From JBGSWL01 sp041752455 (GTDB lineage: Bacteria; Pseudomonadota; Alphaproteobacteria; Rhizobiales; Rhizobiaceae), in the NCBI GenBank assembly GCA_041752455.1, contig JBGSWL010000093.1, positions 1 through 14,934 of the forward strand: a stretch of 14,934 nucleotides of DNA, in the 5' to 3' direction. Below the pieces are notes generated by a model. It saw nothing but the letters and a program-made list of their open reading frames with translations, was not told the origin of the DNA and did no database searches. Position 1 is the stretch's first letter, and every line of letters starts with the position of its first letter. This document shows, piece by piece, positions 1 to 7,522 of the stretch. The position numbers were made by a program, and so were the translations under genes.

Positions 1-108
1 CCGACGGGTGCCGACAGCCGTCTCGGCCGCCGCCCGACCGACGCGCCACCGCTGCAGGAAGAGCCGCGCGTTTCAGCCCGCGAACTGGTCAACCGTTTCC
101 GAAAATAG
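1..108 (+). CDS. C-terminal end of an unidentified plus-strand gene (partial)
   Basis: The first reading frame is open from base 1 to a TAG at 106-108 and would give the last 35 residues of a protein ending SARELVNRFRK. About 25 of the 35 third codon positions are G or C, as expected of a real gene in this genome. The stretch is Pro/Arg rich, then forms a short likely helix at the end. It converges on the diguanylate cyclase gene and overlaps its stop codon by about 20 bases, a common arrangement for tail-to-tail genes. The start lies outside the window. There is no domain or motif, so no function can be given, and the tail could be a chance open frame. Confidence 0.45.
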   Translation, partial: PTGADSRLGRRPTDAPPLQEEPRVSARELVNRFRK

Positions 109-919
109 GCCGTCGAAGCGTTGTCGCAGCGATGACCTGGCGAATTTCCTTGCCGGCGACGACACGGTTGCGGCCTGACGACTTGGCCTCGTAAAGCAGG
201 CGGTCCGCTCGTTTCACAATATCCTGGCCGCTTTCGCTGCCATCCCAAATGACGGCGCCAAGGCTTGCGGTGACCTGAACCCTTTGGCCCTCAAGAACCA
301 GCGGCATCTCCTGGACTGCCTTGCGGATGCGCTCGGCCAGTGACGTGATTGCCCGTTCATCGGTATTGGGAAACACGATGGCAAATTCCTCGCCGCCAAT
401 GCGCGCCAGCACATCGTGGTAGCGGGTGTGCTGACGCAGCGCCAGCGCCAGGGACCGCAGCACGATATCGCCGCTGTCATGGCCATAGGTGTCGTTGATC
501 TTCTTGAAGTGATCGAGATCGAGGATGACAACGCCGACCGGCCGGCCGATGGAGCCGAATTCGCGCATGTATTCGCGCAAGGCATCATCAAAGTAACGCC
601 GGTTCTGCAGGCCAGTCAGCGGATCGGTCAGTGCCGCATGCATGAACGACTGGCTTTCTTCAGCCAGCCGCCCGCGCTCGTTGGATTCGCGCCGGATGGT
701 CGGGTAAAGCCACCCGAGTCCGAGCGAAACGGCAGCCACAAGAACGAGTGTCGCAAACTGCGCCAGCACCATGGCAATCATCAGGGCGCCACGGTTGTCA
801 GAACCGACCACCGGCAGGTTGCGTCCGAGCAGGGTGGCGGCCAAGGCAGAAGCGATCGCCGCGAGCGCCAACGCGCCAACGTAGATCAAAATCGCCATCT
901 CGGACCGGTTCAGTTTCAT
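89..919 (-). CDS. membrane-anchored GGDEF diguanylate cyclase
   Basis: This 276-residue protein should make cyclic di-GMP from two GTP at the inner membrane. Two hydrophobic segments (about residues 8-31 and 45-71) enclose a short loop, so the only input module is a two-helix membrane anchor. A linker leads into a GGDEF domain starting near DPLTGLQNRR (99-108). The metal-binding Asp lies in VILDLDHFK (D134), and the active-site signature is GGEEF at 175-179, an accepted active variant. RYHD at 166-169 sits exactly five residues before it and matches the RxxD inhibitory site, so product feedback inhibition is expected. No EAL, PAS or receiver domain is present. The ATG follows a GTGAGG ribosome site. 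It lies 87 bases downstream of miaA on the same strand. The signal it senses is unknown. Confidence 0.93.
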   Translation of the reverse strand: MKLNRSEMAILIYVGALALAAIASALAATLLGRNLPVVGSDNRGALMIAMVLAQFATLVLVAAVSLGLGWLYPTIRRESNERGRLAEESQSFMHAALTDPLTGLQNRRYFDDALREYMREFGSIGRPVGVVILDLDHFKKINDTYGHDSGDIVLRSLALALRQHTRYHDVLARIGGEEFAIVFPNTDERAITSLAERIRKAVQEMPLVLEGQRVQVTASLGAVIWDGSESGQDIVKRADRLLYEAKSSGRNRVVAGKEIRQVIAATTLRRPIFGNG

Positions 920-1006
920 TGCACCTCACCCTAGGTAAAGCATTTTAGCTCAAAGGTATGAGCAAGCGGTGAAAACCGGCCGGACAATTGCAGGTAGCAA
1001 TGAAAG

Positions 1007-1897
1007 CTACACGTCAGGATTGGAAAAATGCCACCTGTCCGTGCATTGGTTGCGAAACCAGGTCGATTGGCGCTTGGCATATTGGCGACTGGCAGCCTTT
1101 GCCAGTGTCACTGCCTCATCAAGGCTGATGGCCCCGGCCAGATGATCGCCGATCTCCCGCAAGCCGATGGCTTTCATCGCCGGCAGGTCATCGCCAAGCC
1201 CGCGCGCCAGAAAAGCCCTCGCTTCGTCGACCGCGCCTTGCGCAATCATCGCATCAAAACGCGTCTCGATGCGCTGGTGCAGGCGCGCGCGATCCGGCAT
1301 CAGCACGATGCGCCTCGCGATCTCCGCATCGGCAAGCAGCGGCGTTGTCGCCTGCGACTGCCACCAGGTGATCGATTTGCCGGACGCATCAAGCACTTCG
1401 AGCGCGCGCACGATGCGCTGGCCGTCGCCCGGCATCAGCCGCATCGCGGTTTCCGGATCGCGCGCGCGCAACTCCCGGTGCAGCCGCGAGGCGCCCTCTT
1501 CCGACAACCGGTAGCGCAGCCGCGCCCGCACCGGCTCGGGGATCTCCGGCATGTCCTGCAGGCCTTGAGTCAAGGCGCGAAAGTAAAGACCGGTTCCACC
1601 GCAGAACACCAGCGGGTGATCCCGCCCGACCTCGCCGCGAAGCGCCGCGACATCGCGCAGCCACCGCCCGGTCGAATAGAGGTCGGCAGGATCAATATGG
1701 CCATAGAGCCGGTGCGGCACCATCGCCAGGTCATCCTCGCCCGGCTGCGCCGTCAGGATCGGCAGGCCTTCATAGACCTGCATCGAGTCGGCATTGACGA
1801 CGATGGCGCCGCTCGCGCGCGCCTCGGCAATCGCCAGAGCGGACTTGCCGCTGGCCGTAGGCCCCGCTATCAGGACAACCGTTCCCGCCACCGTCAT
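1007..1897 (-). CDS. miaA: tRNA dimethylallyltransferase MiaA
   Basis: MiaA transfers the dimethylallyl group of DMAPP to N6 of adenine 37 in tRNAs that read codons starting with U, the first step towards ms2i6A. The 296-residue length is normal for the family. Visible signatures are the P-loop GPTASGKS (12-19), the NADSMQVY strand-loop with the substrate-binding Asp, the CGGTGLYFRAL segment, the GDGQRIVRALEV helix and the C-terminal KRQSTWFRNQ block. The gene is divergent from serB with only 70 bases between the two starts. Its stop codon lies in a small GTAGC/GCTAC inverted repeat (994-1010). In related rhizobia miaA also sits beside serB, so the position looks ancestral. Its Shine-Dalgarno site is weak (GAGA about 10 bases upstream). 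Confidence 0.97.
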   Translation of the reverse strand: MTVAGTVVLIAGPTASGKSALAIAEARASGAIVVNADSMQVYEGLPILTAQPGEDDLAMVPHRLYGHIDPADLYSTGRWLRDVAALRGEVGRDHPLVFCGGTGLYFRALTQGLQDMPEIPEPVRARLRYRLSEEGASRLHRELRARDPETAMRLMPGDGQRIVRALEVLDASGKSITWWQSQATTPLLADAEIARRIVLMPDRARLHQRIETRFDAMIAQGAVDEARAFLARGLGDDLPAMKAIGLREIGDHLAGAISLDEAVTLAKAASRQYAKRQSTWFRNQCTDRWHFSNPDV

Positions 1898-1967
1898 TTG
1901 CCGGTCTCATGCCTTTGTTGTTGACCCGGCAAAATGCCCGAACGGGCCGAGCCGGAAATGAGCACCC

Positions 1968-2849
1968 ATGTCCCATATCATCACGCTGATTGCCAATCCC
2001 GCTGATCCTGCCGTCGATGCCGCACTGGCGATGCGGGTTGCCGCCGCGACCGGTTGCCTGGACATCCGCCGGCTGGCCGAAGGCGTGGCGGTGGATCTTG
2101 TCGTCGACCACCCGCCGGAGACCGGCGTCATCGCAGCGCTTGTTGGCGACCGGCCTGTCGACATGGTGGTGCAGCCTGCCGACCCGCACCTGCGCCGCAA
2201 GCGGGTGCTACTTGCCGACATGGATTCCACCATGATCCGGCAGGAGTGCATCGACGAACTGGCCGCCGAAGCCGGAATCAAGGACCAAGTGGCGACGATA
2301 ACCGCCCGCGCCATGAACGGCGAGATCGAATTCGAGGGCGCGCTGCGCGAGCGCGTGGCACTGCTCAAGGGCTTGCCGGTGACCGTCATCGACCACGTGA
2401 TCGCCACCCGCATCGAACTGATGCCCGGCGGGCCGGAACTTGTGCGCACCATGCGCAAGCACGGTGCCTGGTGCGCGCTGGTGTCGGGCGGCTTTACCGA
2501 TTTCACCGGCCGCATCGCCGAAGTGCTGGGGTTCAACGAACACCGGGCCAACCGTCTCGGACAGGCCGATGGTCGCCTGACCGGCACTGTCGCCGAACCG
2601 ATCCTCGGCAAGCAGGCCAAGGCCGATGCGCTGGCCGACATCTGCGCCCGCCTCGACCTGCCGCATGCAGCGGTGATTGCCGTCGGCGACGGCGCCAATG
2701 ATCTGGCGATGCTGGATATGGCCGGTGCCGGCGTTGCGCTGCACGCCAAGCCCTCGGTCGCGGCGCAGGCGAAGATGCGCATCGACCATGGCGACCTGAC
2801 CGCGCTTCTCTACATTCAAGGCTACACGGACGCCGAGATCGTCCGATGA
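1968..2849 (+). CDS. serB: phosphoserine phosphatase SerB
   Basis: SerB hydrolyses O-phospho-L-serine to L-serine, the last step of the phosphorylated serine pathway in the cytoplasm. The HAD-family motifs are all present: DMDST (84-88) with nucleophile D84 and general acid/base D86, SGGFT (173-177), the motif III Lys within GKQAKAD (about 215-221), and GDGAND (240-245) for Mg2+. About 75 residues precede the catalytic domain and resemble the short regulatory N-terminal region usual in alphaproteobacterial SerB. The total of 293 residues is typical. The chosen ATG follows a weak GGAAATGAG; the nearby ATG at 1958 is out of frame. The stop codon overlaps the start of the acetyltransferase gene (ATGA), so the two are probably translationally coupled. 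Confidence 0.97.
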   Translation: MSHIITLIANPADPAVDAALAMRVAAATGCLDIRRLAEGVAVDLVVDHPPETGVIAALVGDRPVDMVVQPADPHLRRKRVLLADMDSTMIRQECIDELAAEAGIKDQVATITARAMNGEIEFEGALRERVALLKGLPVTVIDHVIATRIELMPGGPELVRTMRKHGAWCALVSGGFTDFTGRIAEVLGFNEHRANRLGQADGRLTGTVAEPILGKQAKADALADICARLDLPHAAVIAVGDGANDLAMLDMAGAGVALHAKPSVAAQAKMRIDHGDLTALLYIQGYTDAEIVR

Positions 2850-3427
2850 GGCCGGGCGACACCATCACGACCGAGCGCCTGCACCTTCGCCACTGGGACA
2901 AGGCGCGCGACGGCGCGGCATTCCACCGCCTCAACAGCGATCCGCAGGTGATGCGCTTTTTCGCCTACCAGCGCAGCCGCGAGGAGGCCGACGCCTTCAT
3001 GGATCAACTTGCCGTGCGACTTGAAACCGAAGGGCTGGCCATGTGCGCCATCACCAGGCGCGACACCGGCGCGGTGATCGGCTGGGGCGGCGTCGCCAAC
3101 GTGCCGCCGGACCTGCCCGCAGCACCGGCAGTGGAAATCGGCTGGCGCTTGTTGCCGGAGGAATGGGGCAAGGGCTTTGCCACCGAGGCGGCGGCGTCCA
3201 GCCGGGACTATGCGTTCGAAACGCTCGGGCTTGAAGAACTCGTGGCCTTTGCGGTGCCGACCAACCACGCATCCACGGCGGTAATGAAGCGCATCGGCAT
3301 GCGGCATGGTCCGGCGCGCGATTTCCTGCATCCGCGCGTTCCCGAAGACAGGCCGGACATCCGGCCGCATGTGTTCTACCACATGACCTACGCCGACTGG
3401 CTGGCCCGCAACGAAAACGGCGGCTGA
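2846..3427 (+). CDS. GNAT family N-acetyltransferase (RimJ/RimL type)
   Basis: A 193-residue acetyltransferase of the Acetyltransf_3 (RimJ/RimL-like) group. It opens with the typical TERLHLRHW strand (9-17). The acetyl-CoA pyrophosphate loop is at EEWGKGFATEAA (105-116), and the family's late N-x-x-S...VMKRIGM motif is at about 140-152. RimJ/RimL relatives acetylate protein N-termini, but many members modify small molecules or antibiotics, so the substrate here is unknown. The ATG overlaps the serB stop codon (ATGA at 2846-2849), which points to co-translation with serB. The last bases of the gene form one arm of the terminator hairpin that serves the convergent degP gene. Family is confident; substrate is not. 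Confidence 0.92.
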   Translation: MRPGDTITTERLHLRHWDKARDGAAFHRLNSDPQVMRFFAYQRSREEADAFMDQLAVRLETEGLAMCAITRRDTGAVIGWGGVANVPPDLPAAPAVEIGWRLLPEEWGKGFATEAAASSRDYAFETLGLEELVAFAVPTNHASTAVMKRIGMRHGPARDFLHPRVPEDRPDIRPHVFYHMTYADWLARNENGG

Positions 3428-3442
3428 CAAGGTCAGCCGCCG
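3414..3442 (-). terminator. intrinsic terminator of the degP operon, embedded in the end of the GNAT gene
   Basis: A perfect 11-bp stem (CGGCGGCTGAC at 3418-3428 with its complement at 3432-3442) has a 3-base loop. Read on the minus strand it is followed by TTTTCG (3417-3412), the layout of a Rho-independent terminator about 30 bases after the degP stop. The same arm contains the GNAT stop codon. On the plus strand the stem is followed by an A-run rather than a T-run, so only the minus strand has the full signature. Confidence 0.75.
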
Positions 3443-3470
3443 CAAAATGGTGGATGATCTCCGGTCCGGA

Positions 3471-5009
3471 TCAATCGATCCGGATCGTCACGAAGCGCAG
3501 CGCGCCATCCTTGCCCGCAACCATCAAAAGCGCGTTGCGGCGGTCGCTTTCACGCAGCTTTTCAATCGCGGCTTCGACCTCCTGCGGGGTGGTCACGCCT
3601 TCCTGCGCGATCTCGACGATCACATCGCCGGCAACGATGCCCTTTTCGGCAGCGGCAGAACCGTCCTCGATCTCCTGCACGACGACGCCATCTTTGACAT
3701 CGTCGGCGATCTCGAAGGTCTCGCGCTGCGCGTCATCCAGCGCAACAAGGCTCATCCCGAACAGGGTGATGCTGGCCGGTTCTTCCGCTGCATCCGGCGT
3801 TTCTTCGGATGGCGACGTCGCCATGGCCAGTTCTTCGCCGTCTTCAAGGCGACCAAGCGTCACCTGGACCGTCTGCTCCTTGCCGTCGCGCACGACGACG
3901 ACATCGACGCGCTTGCCGACCTGCGTTTCCGCAACGACACGCGGCAGTTCGCGCATGCTTTCAACCGGCTTGCCATCGAACATGATGATCACATCACCCG
4001 GTTCGATCTCGCCGGTCTTGATCGGACCGCCCTCGATGATACCGGCAACCAGCGCACCCTTGGTCTGCTCCATCCCGAGGCTTTCGGCGATGTCGTCCGT
4101 CACCTGCTGGATGCGCACACCGAGCCAGCCGCGCCGCGTTTCGCCGAACTCGCGCAACTGCGCGATGACGTTCTGGGCAAGGTCGGCGGGAATCGAAAAG
4201 CCGATACCGATCGAACCACCCGACGGTGAGATGATCGCCGTGTTGATGCCGATGACTTCGCCCTTCATGTTGAACAAGGGGCCGCCGGAATTGCCGCGGT
4301 TGATGGCTGCATCGGTCTGGATGAAATTGTCATAAGGGCCGGACTGGATGTCGCGGCCAAACGCCGAAACGATGCCCGCCGTCACGGTGCCGCCGAGGCC
4401 GAACGGGTTGCCGATCGCCAGAACCCAGTCGCCGACGCGCATGCCGTTGCTGTCGCCGAACGGCACGGCCTTCAGCGCCTTCTTGGTGGGGTCGACCTTG
4501 AGGACCGCGATGTCGGTCTTGGCATCGCGACCGATGATTTCGGCCTCAAGGCGCGTGCCGTCGTTGAAATTGGCAACCACCTCGTCCGCGTCCGCGATCA
4601 CGTGGTTGTTGGTGATGATGATTCCTTCTTCGGCATCGATGACAAAGCCCGAGCCGAGCGACTGCACCGACCTATCGCCACCGCCGCCACCATTGCCGCC
4701 GGGGCCACCGCGACCATTCGGCAGGCTGTCGAAGAACTCGTCGAAAAACTCCTGGAACGGCGAGCCTTCCGGCAGTTGCGGCCTCGGCACGTTGCGCTCT
4801 GTGCCTTCGACACGCTGGGTCGTGGAGATGTTGACGACGCTGTCGATCAGCTTCTCGGACAAGTCGGCCAGGGAACCGGGACCGTCCTGCGCCATTGCCG
4901 GTGCAACAGGCGCGAGCGGCAGGCCGAACGGTTGCAGCGTCACCGCCGTGGCAAGCGCCAGCGACAGGGCTGCATTGCGCGAACGGAACAAGGTGCGGGT
5001 CGTGGTCAT
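3471..5009 (-). CDS. degP: periplasmic Do-family serine endoprotease (DegP/DegQ/MucD type)
   Basis: This 512-residue protein is an HtrA/Do protease that degrades or refolds misfolded envelope proteins in the periplasm. A signal peptide spans about residues 1-40 and ends at APAMA-Q. The trypsin-like domain has the full catalytic triad: H136 in TNNHVI, D166 in TDIAVLK and S241 in GNSGGPL. Two PDZ domains follow (about 290-390 and 415-510), separated by an acidic linker (SPSEETPDAAEE). The LA-loop region (about 97-113) is strongly Gly rich. The ATG has a clear GGAGG about 10 bases upstream. The gene follows hflK-hflC-DUF2065 on the same strand after 145 bases, so it may be read from their promoter, from its own, or both. 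The name degP is by family; degQ or mucD are possible labels. Confidence 0.96.
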   Translation of the reverse strand: MTTTRTLFRSRNAALSLALATAVTLQPFGLPLAPVAPAMAQDGPGSLADLSEKLIDSVVNISTTQRVEGTERNVPRPQLPEGSPFQEFFDEFFDSLPNGRGGPGGNGGGGGDRSVQSLGSGFVIDAEEGIIITNNHVIADADEVVANFNDGTRLEAEIIGRDAKTDIAVLKVDPTKKALKAVPFGDSNGMRVGDWVLAIGNPFGLGGTVTAGIVSAFGRDIQSGPYDNFIQTDAAINRGNSGGPLFNMKGEVIGINTAIISPSGGSIGIGFSIPADLAQNVIAQLREFGETRRGWLGVRIQQVTDDIAESLGMEQTKGALVAGIIEGGPIKTGEIEPGDVIIMFDGKPVESMRELPRVVAETQVGKRVDVVVVRDGKEQTVQVTLGRLEDGEELAMATSPSEETPDAAEEPASITLFGMSLVALDDAQRETFEIADDVKDGVVVQEIEDGSAAAEKGIVAGDVIVEIAQEGVTTPQEVEAAIEKLRESDRRNALLMVAGKDGALRFVTIRID

Positions 5010-5039
5010 GTGCGGGTGCCTCCAGCGGTGGTCATCAGG

Positions 5040-5076
5040 ATCCGGTCAGGACCGGATTGTTGGTTCGGACTGAACC
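5040..5076 (-). promoter_or_regulatory. paired stem-loops in the degP leader
   Basis: Between DUF2065 and degP two inverted repeats lie side by side: ATCCGGT/ACCGGAT (7-bp arms, 4-base loop, 5040-5057) and GGTTC/GAACC (5-bp arms, 5-base loop, 5062-5076). No T-run follows on the minus strand, so they do not look like a terminator. They would sit in the 5' leader of degP mRNA, 30-70 bases before the start codon. The role is inferred only. Confidence 0.4.
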
Positions 5077-5122
5077 GGGCAAATAAGGCCGGATTGGGTC
5101 TATGCAAGCGTGGTGACAAGAC

Positions 5123-5137
5123 CGTGAACGTTTCACG
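5123..5137. promoter_or_regulatory. perfect inverted repeat upstream of degP (possible operator)
   Basis: CGTGAA-CGT-TTCACG is a perfect palindrome with 6-bp arms and a 3-base spacer. It lies in the 145-base gap upstream of degP, just after the DUF2065 stop. Its size and symmetry suit a dimeric regulator's half-sites. No regulator can be assigned from sequence alone, and no clear -35/-10 pair for degP was found next to it. Confidence 0.35.
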
Positions 5138-5154
5138 CGGCCAGCCCCGGTGGT

Positions 5155-5346
5155 TCACATCACGCTGCGCGCGATCCAGACGACCCCGAGCCCGATGGCT
5201 GCCGATGCAAGGCCGGTGATGCGCAATGTGTCCTCGGGCGCGGTGCGCAGGAATTCGCCCACCATGCGCCCGAGTGACGGGAAGGCACCGTAGATGATGC
5301 CCTCGATCACGAGAAACAGGCCGAATGCGGTCACAAGATCCGACAC
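5155..5346 (-). CDS. DUF2065 small inner-membrane protein (YjeT-like)
   Basis: A 63-residue protein with two predicted membrane helices (about residues 5-22 and 42-60) separated by a short loop, and almost no soluble part. It matches the DUF2065/YjeT family, whose members usually sit directly after hflC, as here (21 bases after the hflC stop). The start is a GTG at 5344-5346 preceded by a strong GGGGGCAGG ribosome site. Its biochemical role is unknown. The conserved position suggests it acts with or near the HflKC-FtsH complex, but that is inference from context. degP follows on the same strand. Confidence 0.88.
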   Translation of the reverse strand: MSDLVTAFGLFLVIEGIIYGAFPSLGRMVGEFLRTAPEDTLRITGLASAAIGLGVVWIARSVM

Positions 5347-5367
5347 GGCCTGCCCCCTTGCAACCTT

Positions 5368-6300
5368 TTACTGTGCCGCAGCCGGTGCCGGCGCCGCTGC
5401 CGGCACATTCGGTTCGCCCGTCGAGTTGCGGAAATACCGGAAGAACTCGGATTCCGGCGACAGGACCATCGTCGAGCCGCTCTGCACGATGGCTTTCTGA
5501 TAGGCCGCCATCGAGCGGTAGAACTCGAAGAACTCCGGATCGCGCGTGAACGCGTCGGCAAAGATGCGGTTGCGCTCAGCGTCGCCCTGACCGCGCAGGA
5601 TTTCCGACTCGCGACGGGCTTCCGAGACGATTTCGACAACCTGACGATCGGCGACAGCGCGGATGCGCTGGGCGTTTTCGTTACCGCGTGCGCGAATGCG
5701 CTCGGCTTCGGCCAGACGTTCGGCCTTCATGCGGTCAAAGGTCTGTTGCGAGACTTCTGCCGTCAAATCGGTGCGCACGATACGCACGTCTTCAACTGTC
5801 AGGCCAAGCTGGGCCGCATCGGGACGCAGGAGGTCGCGCACTTCGCCCATCATGGCGGCACGCTCTTCCGACAGCGCCGCTTCGAACCCGCGCAGACCGT
5901 AGACCCGGCGCAGGGCCGCGTCGAAACGGGTGCGCAGACGCGCAGCAGCCGCCGTGATGTCGCCCGACACCTGTTCGCGGAACCGGCGTGCGTCGGTGAT
6001 GCGGAAGGTCAGGAAGGCATCAACTTCATAGAACCGGCCGCCGGACACCTGAACAGGCGGCGAATCGGCAAGGTCAAGTCGAAGCAGGCGGTCTTCGATG
6101 ATCTGGACGGTGTCGAACCCGGCAAAGGCCAGGGGCGCCTTGAAGTAGAGGCCCGGTTCGGTCTTGACGTCCTGGATTTCACCAAAGCGCAGAACGATCG
6201 CCTGCTGGCGTTCGTTGACGACGAAGATCGACGAGTAGACCGCCAGAAGGATAAGGGCGAGAAGCCCGGCGATGATCGGAATACGGTTTCCGGACAACAT
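5368..6300 (-). CDS. hflC: HflC, SPFH/band-7 protein modulating the FtsH protease
   Basis: HflC forms a large cage with HflK in the inner membrane; it surrounds the FtsH AAA+ protease and controls which membrane proteins FtsH degrades. The 310-residue protein has an N-terminal transmembrane helix (about 7-27), the FVVNERQQAIVLRFGEI strand that opens the SPFH (PHB) domain, and a long charged helix region (about 180-250, with DRMKAERLAEAERIRARG) typical of the coiled part of the cage. The C-terminus ends in an Ala/Pro-rich tail (APAPAAAQ). Its ATG overlaps the hflK stop by one base (TGATG), so the two subunits are translationally coupled, consistent with equal stoichiometry. Confidence 0.96.
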   Translation of the reverse strand: MLSGNRIPIIAGLLALILLAVYSSIFVVNERQQAIVLRFGEIQDVKTEPGLYFKAPLAFAGFDTVQIIEDRLLRLDLADSPPVQVSGGRFYEVDAFLTFRITDARRFREQVSGDITAAAARLRTRFDAALRRVYGLRGFEAALSEERAAMMGEVRDLLRPDAAQLGLTVEDVRIVRTDLTAEVSQQTFDRMKAERLAEAERIRARGNENAQRIRAVADRQVVEIVSEARRESEILRGQGDAERNRIFADAFTRDPEFFEFYRSMAAYQKAIVQSGSTMVLSPESEFFRYFRNSTGEPNVPAAAPAPAAAQ

Positions 6301-7427
6301 CAGTTGGTACCTCCGCTCTGGGTTTCGGTACGACGGTTCTGGACTTCGGGCAGCGGCAGGTAGGGAACCACGCCATTGCCGCCACCCTGTTCGTCAAGAA
6401 TGATCTTGTTGGACGCGCCAAGAACGCCTTCCATGGTCTCAAGGAACAGGCGCTTGCGGGTGACTTCCGGCGCAAGGCGATACTGGTCGTAGATCGAGAT
6501 GAAGCGCTGCGCCTCACCCTGTGCTTCCTGGACGACCTGCGTGCTGTAGGCGGACGCCTCTTCGCGAACCTGGGCCGCCTCACCGCGTGCGGCACCAAGC
6601 TTCTGGTTAGCATACTGGTTGGCTTCTTCGCGGAAGCGGTCTTCGTCCTGCTCTGCGCGCTGCACTTCTTCGAAGGCATCGGCGACGGCAGTCGGAGGCG
6701 CGGCATCTTCGATCGAAACGGTGTTGATCTGGAAGCCGGCACCATAGGAATCGAGCGTCGTCTGCATCAGCTGACGCACCTCGTCGGCGATGGCCGCACG
6801 ATTGTCACGGAACACGTCCTGTGCAGGACGCCGGCCGACGACTTCGCGCATCGCGCTTTCGGCAACCTGGCGCACCGCATCATCCGGCCCCGCCACATTG
6901 AACAGGTAGCTCTTGGGATCGAGAACAGAATAGAGCACCGCAAACTGCACATCGACGATATTCTGGTCGCCCGACAGCATCAGTCCGTCAGAGCCGCCGC
7001 GGCCGCTGCCGCCGCCGATCTGCAACTGCTTTTCCACGATCTGGACGCGTTCGACAGTTTCAAACGGCCAGAAATGGAAGTGCAGGCCCGGGCCGGAGAG
7101 TTCAGCCTTCGGCTTGCCGAACACCAGTTCGACGCCGCGCTCGTCGGTATCGACAGTGTAGAATGCGTTGAGTGCATAAAGCACCGCCGCGCCAGCCACG
7201 ACAAGGCCGATGATCAGCCGGCCACTGCCGCCGCCGCCCGGAAGCATCTGCTTCAGGCGATCCTGACCCTGACGGATGATGTCCTCGAGATCCGGTGGCT
7301 GGTTGCCGCCATTATTGGGGCGGTTCGGCCCGCGCGGACCCTGGCCCCACGGGCCGCCATTGTTCGAATTGTTGCCGCCGCCGCCCCATGGACCGCCGCC
7401 GCCGCCGTTCTGATTACTCCAGGGCAT
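6300..7427 (-). CDS. hflK: HflK, SPFH/band-7 partner of HflC
   Basis: HflK is the second cage subunit that regulates FtsH. With the chosen start it has 375 residues: a Gly/Asn/Pro-rich cytosolic head (1-45, beginning MPWSNQNGGG), a transmembrane helix (about 71-90), the SPFH domain from TVDTDERGVELVFGK onward, a long helical region rich in EEAN/GEAAQ repeats, and a C-terminus near PYLPLP. I chose ATG 7427 because GAGAGGAAAT precedes it and MPWSNQ is the classical HflK beginning; an in-frame extension to 7481 would begin within the leader hairpin region. The gene is preceded by its own promoter (7494-7522) and a leader hairpin, and overlaps hflC by one base. Confidence 0.96.
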   Translation of the reverse strand: MPWSNQNGGGGGPWGGGGNNSNNGGPWGQGPRGPNRPNNGGNQPPDLEDIIRQGQDRLKQMLPGGGGSGRLIIGLVVAGAAVLYALNAFYTVDTDERGVELVFGKPKAELSGPGLHFHFWPFETVERVQIVEKQLQIGGGSGRGGSDGLMLSGDQNIVDVQFAVLYSVLDPKSYLFNVAGPDDAVRQVAESAMREVVGRRPAQDVFRDNRAAIADEVRQLMQTTLDSYGAGFQINTVSIEDAAPPTAVADAFEEVQRAEQDEDRFREEANQYANQKLGAARGEAAQVREEASAYSTQVVQEAQGEAQRFISIYDQYRLAPEVTRKRLFLETMEGVLGASNKIILDEQGGGNGVVPYLPLPEVQNRRTETQSGGTN

Positions 7428-7454
7428 CGATTTCCTCTCGTTCCCTTGATGAAA

Positions 7455-7479
7455 GAGCGCAGGATCAGCCCCTGCGCTC
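7455..7479 (-). promoter_or_regulatory. stem-loop in the hflK 5' leader
   Basis: GAGCGCAGG and CCTGCGCTC form a perfect 9-bp stem with a 7-base loop, followed on the minus strand by TTTC. It lies downstream of the predicted hflK promoter and 28 bases before the hflK ATG, so it should be in the hflKC mRNA leader, beginning within about 10 bases of the likely transcription start. It could also stop read-through from folA, but the T-run is only three bases long, which makes a strong terminator unlikely. Confidence 0.5.
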
Positions 7480-7493
7480 ACTGTAAGGACTTG

Positions 7494-7522
7494 TTTATAG
7501 GGAGAGCGGGCGCCGGTTTCAA
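7494..7522 (-). promoter_or_regulatory. promoter of the hflK-hflC operon
   Basis: On the minus strand TTGAAA (7522-7517) and TATAAA (7499-7494) are separated by exactly 17 bases, close to the housekeeping sigma consensus. Transcription should begin near 7487 and give a leader of about 60 bases. The CCC just before the -10 and the TTGAAA -35 also resemble heat-shock sigma-32 promoters, so the sigma factor is open. A direct repeat overlaps the -35. Confidence 0.65.

Noticed and set aside
1028..1924. Long plus-strand open frame opposite miaA
   Set aside because: It mirrors miaA, which has every family motif; the antisense product is Arg/His/Pro rich with no recognisable domain, as usual for GC-rich shadows.
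2208..2819. Minus-strand open frame opposite serB
   Set aside because: Shadow of serB, whose HAD motifs are complete; no own ribosome site or family pattern.
3447..4335. Two overlapping plus-strand frames opposite degP
   Set aside because: Both lie antisense to a complete Do protease with catalytic triad and PDZ domains; sequences are compositionally biased and unrecognisable.
5746..6363. Plus-strand open frame opposite hflC
   Set aside because: Antisense shadow of a gene with a clear SPFH domain and conserved operon place.
7428..7481. 18-residue N-terminal extension of HflK
   Set aside because: It runs through the leader hairpin; MPWSNQNGG with a good ribosome site at 7427 is the standard start.
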